From assembly GCA_027482795.1 (NCBI GenBank), contig JAIXVS010000244.1, positions 1 through 12,419 on the forward strand: 12,419 nucleotides of DNA. Reading direction: 5' to 3'. The position numbers and the translations under genes are program-made. The notes beneath the pieces are model-generated. The model made no database searches, was not told where the DNA came from, and saw only the letters and a program-made list of their open reading frames with translations. Origin of the DNA: Rhodobacter sp. GTDB taxonomy: Bacteria > Pseudomonadota > Alphaproteobacteria > Rhodobacterales > Rhodobacteraceae. Positions 7,311 through 12,419 of this stretch are shown in pieces (position 1 is the first letter of the stretch; every line of letters starts with the position of its first letter).

Positions 7311-8021
7311 CTATACATCAAGCAGCGCATCCAGTTTCGCGGCAATCTCGTCGCGGCGGATCGCGGCGGCGGCCTTTTTCTCTTCGGTCATGCCCTGCTG
7401 ATGGGGATAGCTGCGCATTGTGGTTGCCCAAAGCTGGCGCGCGTAAATGCGATCTGTGCCCGCATATACCGCGCCCTTGTAGTGTTCGGGAATGAAATAA
7501 TGCGACGGGAAGATAGTGGTCTTCTTCTTTAGATCAGGGTTTTGCGCCAGAAAACGCCGCAAAAAGCCGTTTCCAGTGGTTGTCCAAGGCATTTTCATAT
7601 CGGCAGGGTCTAGCTGGCCCAGTTCGGCAACAACGGCCTGCAACACGGGGCTTGCCGCCTCGCAGGCCAGAAAAGGGGATACCATGCCTGTCGTGCCGCC
7701 TTCATGTTCGTACACCGTATAGGCACGCGGTTCTTGCACCAATTCGTCGATTGGGTGCATGCAAATGCTGTCCGCCTCGGCGATAAAACCGCCCGCCTCG
7801 GCCAAAATCTCGTATCGGATCAAATCGGACACGCCTGCAAATTTGCCGCGTTTGAAATAGGCGTTGATCTGCGCTTGGTTTTTAAAGCGGCGCGAGGTGA
7901 TGTAATCGTTATCAATTAATTCATAGCGCCAAGAAGGATGCGCATCGATCCATGTTTGCAACCAATCGGTCGGGGCAGGAAATGGGCCGATCCAAATATG
8001 CCGCATTATCTTTGGAATCAT
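7311..8021 (-). CDS. GT32-like glycosyltransferase
   Basis: A 236-residue cytoplasmic protein related to the GT32/OCH1-type and capsular polysaccharide sugar transferases. It opens with the hallmark IPKIMRHIWIGPFP (residues 2-15). It then shows SDLIRYEILAEAGGF at residues 65-79, which in the family leads straight into the DXD metal/nucleotide-sugar motif. Here the motif reads EAD (Glu82-Ala83-Asp84), so the first Asp is a conservative Glu. No membrane segment or signal peptide is seen. The ATG at 8021 is preceded by GGGGATGG at about 7 bases. It is the first gene of a pair with the PIG-L deacetylase. Donor and acceptor cannot be told; surface glycan, lipid or protein glycosylation are all possible. 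Confidence 0.8.
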   Translation of the reverse strand: MIPKIMRHIWIGPFPAPTDWLQTWIDAHPSWRYELIDNDYITSRRFKNQAQINAYFKRGKFAGVSDLIRYEILAEAGGFIAEADSICMHPIDELVQEPRAYTVYEHEGGTTGMVSPFLACEAASPVLQAVVAELGQLDPADMKMPWTTTGNGFLRRFLAQNPDLKKKTTIFPSHYFIPEHYKGAVYAGTDRIYARQLWATTMRSYPHQQGMTEEKKAAAAIRRDEIAAKLDALLDV

Positions 8022-8039
8022 TGCAAAACCATCCCCATT

Positions 8040-8057
8040 GGCGCTGCACCAAGCGCC
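8040..8057 (-). repeat. Inverted repeat in the glycosyltransferase leader
   Basis: GGCGCT-GCACCA-AGCGCC is a perfect 6-base-pair dyad with a 6-base loop. It ends about 19 bases before the glycosyltransferase ATG, directly ahead of its GGGGATGG ribosome binding site. In the transcript it would form a stem-loop in the 5' leader. Whether it affects translation is not known. Confidence 0.45.
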
Positions 8058-8069
8058 TCAATCTGGGGG

Positions 8070-8097
8070 AGTTTACCACAAGCGCCAAAGGTGTAAA
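8070..8097 (-). promoter_or_regulatory. Candidate promoter of the glycosyltransferase/deacetylase pair
   Basis: On the minus strand TTTACA (8097-8092) matches the -35 consensus at five of six positions. TAAACT (8075-8070) matches the -10 at four of six, with a 16-base spacer. Start of transcription would fall near 8063, giving a leader of about 42 bases. The two elements are part of a dyad, GTTTAC (8071-8076) and GTAAAC (8093-8098), which could also be a regulator site. The assignment is from base pattern only. Confidence 0.38.
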
Positions 8098-8105
8098 CGG
8101 GGATT

Positions 8106-8134
8106 GGCAGGGGATTGCCACACCGATCCCTGCC
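8106..8134 (-). terminator. Hairpin after cheD
   Basis: GGCAGGGGAT (8106-8115) pairs with ATCCCTGCC (8126-8134), leaving one bulged G and a 10-base loop. It lies 14 bases beyond the cheD stop on the minus transcript. The stem is strong, but no T run follows, so it may be a pause or RNA-stability hairpin, or part of a Rho-type end, rather than a classical intrinsic terminator. Its position marks the end of the mcp-cheB-cheD unit. Confidence 0.45.
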
Positions 8135-8148
8135 AGAATTGCGAAACA

Positions 8149-8673
8149 TCAAAAAAGAATAGGCAGTTCCTTTGGGGCGGGTTTGGGGGCAGGCGCGGGG
8201 CGTTCGACAAAATCCCCGCTTTCGACAATCATCTGGCGGACTTGGCCCAAAGTTGGGCGAAACAGCACGCGGCGCGCGTTGGTGCCGCCAAGGCTTTCTG
8301 CAACGCAAGGGATATCTTCGGTTGCCAAAAACTGTTTGGCAAAGCGGGCGTTGGATGCGCCGATATCACCCAAATTGCTGGCCATATTGGCCCCGCCAAA
8401 TAATTTCGCCCGCAGGCCAGATCGGCGCGCACCTTTTTTCAGCAGATCATTGATCAGCATTTCCATAGCATGAACGCCGTAGCGCAGCGATTTGGCTGTG
8501 TCAGATTCAGATGAATTGGCCAACAGAAAATGGTTCATCCCGCCAAGTTTGGCCTCGGTGTCCCAAATGCAGGCGGCAACGCAAGACCCAAGCACAGTGG
8601 ACAGAACCACGTGGTCTTGATCAGCCGTTTTGTATTCGCCTTGTGCGACGTAGACAGTTTGATCGCTGGTCAT
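8149..8673 (-). CDS. cheD: Chemoreceptor glutamine deamidase CheD
   Basis: A 174-residue cytoplasmic enzyme that converts specific receptor glutamines to glutamate and so creates methylation sites. The catalytic Cys31 is in LGSCV and the His48 in GGMNHFLL, spaced 17 residues apart as in Thermotoga CheD. Ser25/Thr26 stand where the third catalytic residue (Thr) is found. The downstream AKLFGGANM and SLGGTNARRV blocks are typical. The C terminus carries a proline/alanine tail (about residues 158-169), likely flexible. The ATG lies in an ATGA overlap with the cheB stop, so the two are co-translated. With CheB it would set the modification state of the receptor encoded first in the unit. Confidence 0.95.
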   Translation of the reverse strand: MTSDQTVYVAQGEYKTADQDHVVLSTVLGSCVAACIWDTEAKLGGMNHFLLANSSESDTAKSLRYGVHAMEMLINDLLKKGARRSGLRAKLFGGANMASNLGDIGASNARFAKQFLATEDIPCVAESLGGTNARRVLFRPTLGQVRQMIVESGDFVERPAPAPKPAPKELPILF

Positions 8674-9695
8674 GTGCCAACCTTTCCAAATCGCGTTTGT
8701 GATGTTGCACAGGCCTGCAACAAAGCGGGACCAATATCCAAAAGGGTAAGCTGGCGCTGAACGGCACCAATTTCATGGGCCACGCGCGGCATACCATAAA
8801 CAACCGAGCTGGCCTCATCCTGACCAAAAGTTGCCGCACCTGCCTGCCTTAGGCGCAGCAAACCTGTCGCCCCGTCGCGCCCCATGCCAGTTAGCAAGGC
8901 GGCCACAACTGCATTGCCCATAGGAACAGCAGATCCAAACAACTCGTCAATCGAAGGTCGATGCCCCGATATGGCAGGCCCGTGGCTGACCACACAGCGC
9001 AGCGCCCCCCGATGTTCCAATCGCATATGTCCATCGATGCCGCCCGCAAGGCAGATACGGCCCGATTTCATCTCTAGGCCAGTTTCGGCCAAAACAACCT
9101 CTGCCGCACAGCGGCGGTCCAGCAGACGCGCCAAGGTTTCGGAAAAATTCTGCCCCGTATGCTGCACAATCGCCGTTGGGGGGCAATCCACGGGGAAATG
9201 CTGAAGAATGGTTGTCAGCGCATCGATGCCCCCTGTCGAGGCCCCGATGAGAATGACTTTGTCGCGCTGAAACCCGCCGTTCAACATTGTGGCTGGTGGA
9301 GGCGCTTTTGGCACAATGGCTGGGGCCGCCAAGGCCGGCGGGTCGCTGGACAGCACATGCAGCACATCTTCCGCGCTCATGCGCGAATGGATAAACGCGC
9401 CCAGCTGCGACAAGGCAGGGTTGCTGGGATCAAAACTTGGGCTGGCAATCAAAGAAACGGCCCGCGTTTCAACCGCCCGAAACAATGACACCATACACTG
9501 ATATTCGTCTTGGCGCGCAAAGCCTTCGGCAATAATCACGATGTCGGGCAATAGCTCTTCAACTTTGGAATAGGTGGCCGACAAGTCGCTGGTTTGGGCA
9601 ACCACGTCGAACTGACCTGCTTGCTCCAACGTTTTTTCCAGACGCGATTGGTCTATCATACTTGGGGTGGCGATAACCACGCGCGCCTTTGTCAT
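8670..9695 (-). CDS. cheB: CheB methylesterase/glutaminase with a degenerate receiver domain
   Basis: A 341-residue two-domain protein. The C-terminal domain (about 145-335) is a complete methylesterase that removes methyl groups from receptor glutamates. The triad is Ser153 in GASTGG, His179 in VQHT and Asp274 in GMGRDG, and the HRPSIDELF block is present. The N-terminal domain (1-115) aligns in length and pattern with a receiver but has lost its chemistry. The acidic pair is Thr10-Pro11, the phospho-acceptor position is Ala56 (in DIVIIAEGF), and the conserved Lys is replaced near Ser104 (FIHSR). A Pro/Ala-rich linker spans about 118-138. CheA phosphorylation therefore should not control this CheB. 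The ATG at 9695 has GGAG nine bases upstream. The gene lies 50 bases after mcp and overlaps cheD by 4. Confidence 0.93.
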   Translation of the reverse strand: MTKARVVIATPSMIDQSRLEKTLEQAGQFDVVAQTSDLSATYSKVEELLPDIVIIAEGFARQDEYQCMVSLFRAVETRAVSLIASPSFDPSNPALSQLGAFIHSRMSAEDVLHVLSSDPPALAAPAIVPKAPPPATMLNGGFQRDKVILIGASTGGIDALTTILQHFPVDCPPTAIVQHTGQNFSETLARLLDRRCAAEVVLAETGLEMKSGRICLAGGIDGHMRLEHRGALRCVVSHGPAISGHRPSIDELFGSAVPMGNAVVAALLTGMGRDGATGLLRLRQAGAATFGQDEASSVVYGMPRVAHEIGAVQRQLTLLDIGPALLQACATSQTRFGKVGT

Positions 9696-9745
9696 TAGGG
9701 TCTCTCCATCTTCAAAAGAGGGATCACTGGAAACGAATTACGGGG

Positions 9746-12214
9746 CTAGAAATCTTGCCAAATACCACGGGCATTTGCCGCAATCGCGCGAGGAGGCTCT
9801 GCCATAACGGGTGCTTCGACCGCGGGCTTTGGCAAAAATCGTTCAAGATGCGAGACAACGTTTGCTTCTTCTTTTGGCGCTGGTGCTGCGGGCGTCATCG
9901 CCTCTAGCTCGATACTTGGGCTGCGCACCGATTTCTCTGCTTGCAGGGTTTTGAAACGTGCCACAAGGCTTGCCAATTCTTCAGCGCCGCTGGCCAAAAG
10001 ATGGCTTGCCGCGCTGGCCTCCTCGGCCATGGCTGCGTTCTTTTGGGTGGCCTGATCCAATTGCGTGACCCCAATATTAATCTCGTTCAAGCCAATTGCC
10101 TGCTCGCTTGCGCCTGTCGAAATATTTGTCGTCAGCGAAGAAATATGCGTGACGCGCTGGGCGATTTGCTGCAAAGCGGTTCCTGCCTGTTTCACGCGGT
10201 CAACGCCCCGCTCCACCTGCTGCGAACTGGTGCTGATCAATGTCTTGATCTCTTTGGCAGCAGTTGAGGCACGCTGCGCCAAAGCCCCAACTTCTGATGC
10301 AACCACCGCAAATCCACGCCCTGCATCGCCCGCGCGTGCGGCCTCGACCCCCGCATTCAGCGCAAGCAGGTTTGTTTGGAAGGCAATGTCATCAATCACC
10401 CCAATGATCTGCGAAATTTGATCCGAAGATTTCTCAATCGCGGACATGGCTTTGACCGCTTCGGTTACCACAACACCGCAATCATCTGCGTCTTTGCGGG
10501 CCTCGATCACAATCGTTTCAACTTCGCGCACACCATCGGCGGCAGACTTTACACTTGCGGTCATTTCATCCATGGCCGCCGCCGTTTGCTCTAGCGTTGC
10601 GGCTTGAACTTCGGTGCGATGGGCCAAATCTTCGGAAGCGCGGGTGATTTCGCCCGATTGGGCACGAATTCCTTCGGCCGCGTCCGCGATCTGATCGATC
10701 GACTCGCGCATCTTGATGACCGTATTATTGAAATAGCCGCGCAGAATCTCATAATCGGCGCCGAAATTGCTATCAATCGTCTGGGTCAGATCACCCTGTG
10801 ACAAACCCTGTAAGCCCGAGGTCAGCCGCGCAACCACATCGGTCTGTTCCGCCTGATTTTGCGCGCGCTCTAGTTCCAAGGTTTGGGCCGCAGCCAAAGC
10901 GTGGCGCATCCCGTCAATGGACGCGGCAATCGTGCCAATCTCATCTTTTTGGTCGATAAAAGGAACTGGCTCATGATAGTTTCCGCCAGCCACTTGCTGA
11001 ATGGATGTATTCATTTTTGCGATTGGGCTGGCAAAACTGCGCGAGATATAAATGCCAAGTGCGCCAACGACACCAAGGCAAACCACGCTGACCAAAACTT
11101 GCAACCAAAGCAGATCATAAAAGCCACTCAAAATGTCTTGCCGATCCCGTTCGGCAACCAGCAGCCAAGATGCCCCTCCTTGTTCGAAACGCAGCGTATG
11201 GGCAGAGCCAATCTGGCCCGATTGTAGGACGACGTCGCGGTGCGAGGCCTCGCTGGTGGTAAAGCCGTCCTTGACATAAGGGAGATTCTTTAACGTTGCA
11301 CCCGCTTTAAAATGCCCTTCAATCCGCGACGGTGTCAGCGTTTTTCCATCTTCGGTCAGAACATAAAGTTCGGTAGACTGGCCAATCGTCCGCCCCCCGA
11401 TTATAATGTCAGCAATGACCTTTTCTGGCAGCTGAATGGCCAATACACCCACGGTCACACCACTGTCAGACACAACGGGCGTGGCCATAAACATCGCAAA
11501 GACGCCTGCACTTGGGGCATAACGTTCATAGCCAGATAAGAAAACCTCGCCCGCCTTGCCGTCCATCGCCTTTCGGTACACATCCGCAAGGTTCGACTTT
11601 GCAAATGCGCCAGTTTCAAGATTTTCAGCAAAATCAATTTCTTTGTACACTGTATAGACAACATCGCCATTCCGATTGATCAAAAATACATCGTAAAAGC
11701 CATTCTGCACCATCAGGGTGCGAAAGCTTTTATGAAACTTCGCATGTTCAGAATGATAAAGCTCTGTCCCATCGGCGCGATCCAGTAAATCGCGTTGACC
11801 AACTGGATTAGGATTATTTCCAATATAGGCCTTTTGCAAAATCGGCCGTGCCTCTTCACCCAGGTCTTTGAACATCGAACTTAGTGTATAAAGCGCATCA
11901 ATCGTCTGCTTGCCACCCGCCGCCGTCAAAACGCTGGCTTGGGTGTTTTCGATCCATTGCGCTAGACGTTCGGCGCGGTTAGAAACCAGCGCGCTAAATG
12001 CCTCATCTGCCGCGGCGAATTGGGCAGACTTGGTCAGATTGGCCGTAGCGACAATGATTGAAAAGACGGACAGCATTGCCAAACCCACAAAGGCAATGGG
12101 CAATTTCAACCGCAATGACAGGTTATTCCACGCCAATCCGCGAGGGGCATGCGCAGATTGTTCATGCCCTGCTTTGCGAAACCTTTTCATGATCATTGTA
12201 ACCCAGTCAAACAT
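9746..12214 (-). CDS. Methyl-accepting chemotaxis protein with C-terminal CheR/CheB tether
   Basis: An 822-residue inner-membrane chemoreceptor. Domains in order: a cytoplasmic N tail of about 37 residues; TM1 at about 38-60; a periplasmic sensor of about 300 residues whose FYDVFLINRNGDVVYTVYKE core and later ELYVLTEDGKTL block resemble a double-Cache domain; TM2 at about 368-390; HAMP at about 391-445; and a second HAMP-like unit near 460-510. A coiled-coil signalling domain follows, with the kinase-control tip IAFQTNLLALNAGVEAARAG at about 610-629 and methylation-helix motifs near 541-551 and 702-735. A flexible Pro/Ala/Glu linker of about 55 residues leads to the last five residues, IWQDF, an xWxxF tether. 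A TTG at 12244 would add 10 residues. The ATG at 12214 is chosen because GAGGAG lies six bases before it. The ligand is unknown. Confidence 0.95.
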   Translation of the reverse strand: MFDWVTMIMKRFRKAGHEQSAHAPRGLAWNNLSLRLKLPIAFVGLAMLSVFSIIVATANLTKSAQFAAADEAFSALVSNRAERLAQWIENTQASVLTAAGGKQTIDALYTLSSMFKDLGEEARPILQKAYIGNNPNPVGQRDLLDRADGTELYHSEHAKFHKSFRTLMVQNGFYDVFLINRNGDVVYTVYKEIDFAENLETGAFAKSNLADVYRKAMDGKAGEVFLSGYERYAPSAGVFAMFMATPVVSDSGVTVGVLAIQLPEKVIADIIIGGRTIGQSTELYVLTEDGKTLTPSRIEGHFKAGATLKNLPYVKDGFTTSEASHRDVVLQSGQIGSAHTLRFEQGGASWLLVAERDRQDILSGFYDLLWLQVLVSVVCLGVVGALGIYISRSFASPIAKMNTSIQQVAGGNYHEPVPFIDQKDEIGTIAASIDGMRHALAAAQTLELERAQNQAEQTDVVARLTSGLQGLSQGDLTQTIDSNFGADYEILRGYFNNTVIKMRESIDQIADAAEGIRAQSGEITRASEDLAHRTEVQAATLEQTAAAMDEMTASVKSAADGVREVETIVIEARKDADDCGVVVTEAVKAMSAIEKSSDQISQIIGVIDDIAFQTNLLALNAGVEAARAGDAGRGFAVVASEVGALAQRASTAAKEIKTLISTSSQQVERGVDRVKQAGTALQQIAQRVTHISSLTTNISTGASEQAIGLNEINIGVTQLDQATQKNAAMAEEASAASHLLASGAEELASLVARFKTLQAEKSVRSPSIELEAMTPAAPAPKEEANVVSHLERFLPKPAVEAPVMAEPPRAIAANARGIWQDF
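9749..9763 (-). other. Codons for the C-terminal IWQDF pentapeptide
   Basis: The last five codons before the TAG stop encode Ile-Trp-Gln-Asp-Phe. The pattern xWxxF at the very end of a receptor, after a long flexible linker, is the known docking site for CheR and, in some receptors, CheB (NWETF in E. coli Tar and Tsr). The Trp and Phe, which make the main contacts, are both present. Confidence 0.75.
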
Positions 12215-12238
12215 CCGAAACTCCTCGCCCGAACAGCA

Positions 12239-12251
12239 ACGCAACTTGCGT
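12239..12251. repeat. Short palindrome in the mcp leader
   Basis: ACGCAA-C-TTGCGT is a perfect 6-base dyad with a single central base. It lies between the candidate promoter and the ribosome binding site of mcp, about 25-37 bases ahead of the ATG. It is too compact for an RNA hairpin, and its symmetry suits a dimeric DNA-binding protein, but no known operator is recognised. Confidence 0.35.
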
Positions 12252-12262
12252 CAAGTCCGTCC

Positions 12263-12290
12263 GTGATACTGCACAGTTCCTTAAGTTCAG
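12263..12290 (-). promoter_or_regulatory. Candidate mcp promoter
   Basis: On the minus strand TATCAC (12268-12263) matches the -10 consensus at four of six positions. It follows a weak -35, CTGAAC (12290-12285), with a 16-base spacer. The -35 lies inside the TTAA-N7-TTAA box, as is usual for promoters that need CtrA because their own -35 is poor. The start of transcription would be near 12256, giving a leader of about 41 bases. Confidence 0.35.
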
Positions 12291-12295
12291 CTTAA
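12281..12295 (-). promoter_or_regulatory. CtrA-type box upstream of mcp
   Basis: TTAA-GTTCAGC-TTAA is an exact match to the TTAA-N7-TTAA core bound by the alphaproteobacterial response regulator CtrA. It sits in the wider perfect dyad CCTTAAG-TTCAG-CTTAAGG (12279-12297), about 67-81 bases ahead of the mcp ATG. In Rhodobacterales CtrA is known to activate motility and chemotaxis genes, which fits the gene downstream. The dyad could also fold as an RNA hairpin if it is transcribed. The usual C after the second TTAA is G here. Confidence 0.6.
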
Positions 12296-12341
12296 GGCGA
12301 TAAATCGAAATATGGCGTGTCTAAAAATTTAACGATTTTGC

Positions 12342-12419
12342 CTAGCGCTCTGCCGACACCGCCAGTGATTCACCCAAAATAAAGGCGCGTTTCGCCCCGT
12401 GAAAAACCGCGCGCAGACA
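12342..12419 (-). CDS. Possible 3' end of an upstream gene (partial)
   Basis: From the right edge a minus-strand frame stays open for 25 codons and ends with TAG at 12344-12342. The visible tail ends in FILGESLAVSAER, and its codons resemble those of real genes here. After it the sequence turns A/T-rich and non-coding up to the mcp promoter. The piece is too short to assign to a family, and a frame of 25 codons may be open by chance. If real, it would be the gene directly ahead of mcp, separated from it by 127 bases that contain the CtrA-type box. Confidence 0.35.
   Translation of the reverse strand, partial: CLRAVFHGAKRAFILGESLAVSAER

Noticed and set aside
12215..12244. TTG start giving the receptor ten more residues
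   Set aside because: The extra stretch covers the strong GAGGAG ribosome binding site of the ATG at 12214, so it is leader rather than protein.
12303..12333. TAGACA as a -35 upstream of mcp
   Set aside because: No acceptable -10 lies 16-18 bases downstream of it.
12300..12335. Flagellar sigma-28 type promoter (TAAA followed by a GCCATATT-like -10) on the minus strand
   Set aside because: The spacing between the two elements is about 11 bases instead of about 15 and the -10 is poor, so the CtrA-type box with its own -10 is the better model.
12364..12419. Terminator hairpin GGCG-CGTTT-CGCC near the right edge
   Set aside because: The stem has only four pairs, there is no T run on either strand, and it falls inside the open frame at the right edge.

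Overview
The window looks like chromosomal DNA of an alphaproteobacterium, most likely from the Rhodobacterales. The long-chain polyprenyl synthase, the exported TPR protein next to ispE, the DUF2007/methyltransferase pair and the ETF-ubiquinone oxidoreductase all fit that group, and so does a TTAA-N7-TTAA CtrA-type box in front of a chemoreceptor gene. I see no tRNA, rRNA, insertion sequence, CRISPR array or phage gene. Gene density is high and no gene-free stretch exceeds about 130 bases. The assignment rests on recognised protein families and gene order, not on a database search.

Left part (1-4692). A DUF2007 protein and a TrmN6-like methyltransferase form a minus-strand pair with a 4-base stop/start overlap. 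The plus-strand long-chain polyprenyl diphosphate synthase gene (ispB) diverges from this pair across only 50 bases. Its 3' end overlaps the convergent ispE gene by 25 bases. ispE sits 3 bases downstream of an exported TPR protein gene. IspE makes an MEP-pathway intermediate and IspB builds the quinone side chain, so two steps of isoprenoid supply lie tail to tail. Base composition drops abruptly inside ispB near 1480-1560, from about 70-77 % GC to about 50-65 %.

Middle part (4693-8148). On the minus strand lie an ETF-ubiquinone oxidoreductase and, upstream of it, a tight pair: a GT32-like glycosyltransferase and a PIG-L/LmbE-type deacetylase 9 bases apart. The pair suggests transfer of an N-acetyl sugar followed by deacetylation, but the product is unknown. 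Hairpins separate the transcription units.

Right part (8149-12419). A minus-strand chemotaxis cassette reads mcp-cheB-cheD. The receptor has two transmembrane segments, a large periplasmic sensor of probable double-Cache type, a HAMP and a second HAMP-like unit, a complete signalling tip, and a C-terminal xWxxF tether of the kind that recruits adaptation enzymes. CheB has an intact methylesterase triad, but its receiver domain has lost the acidic pair, the phospho-acceptor Asp and the conserved Lys. CheD follows with a 4-base overlap. No cheR, cheA, cheW or cheY lies inside the window. The degenerate CheB receiver, the tethered receptor with its own CheB and CheD, and the CtrA-type box are the strongest leads.
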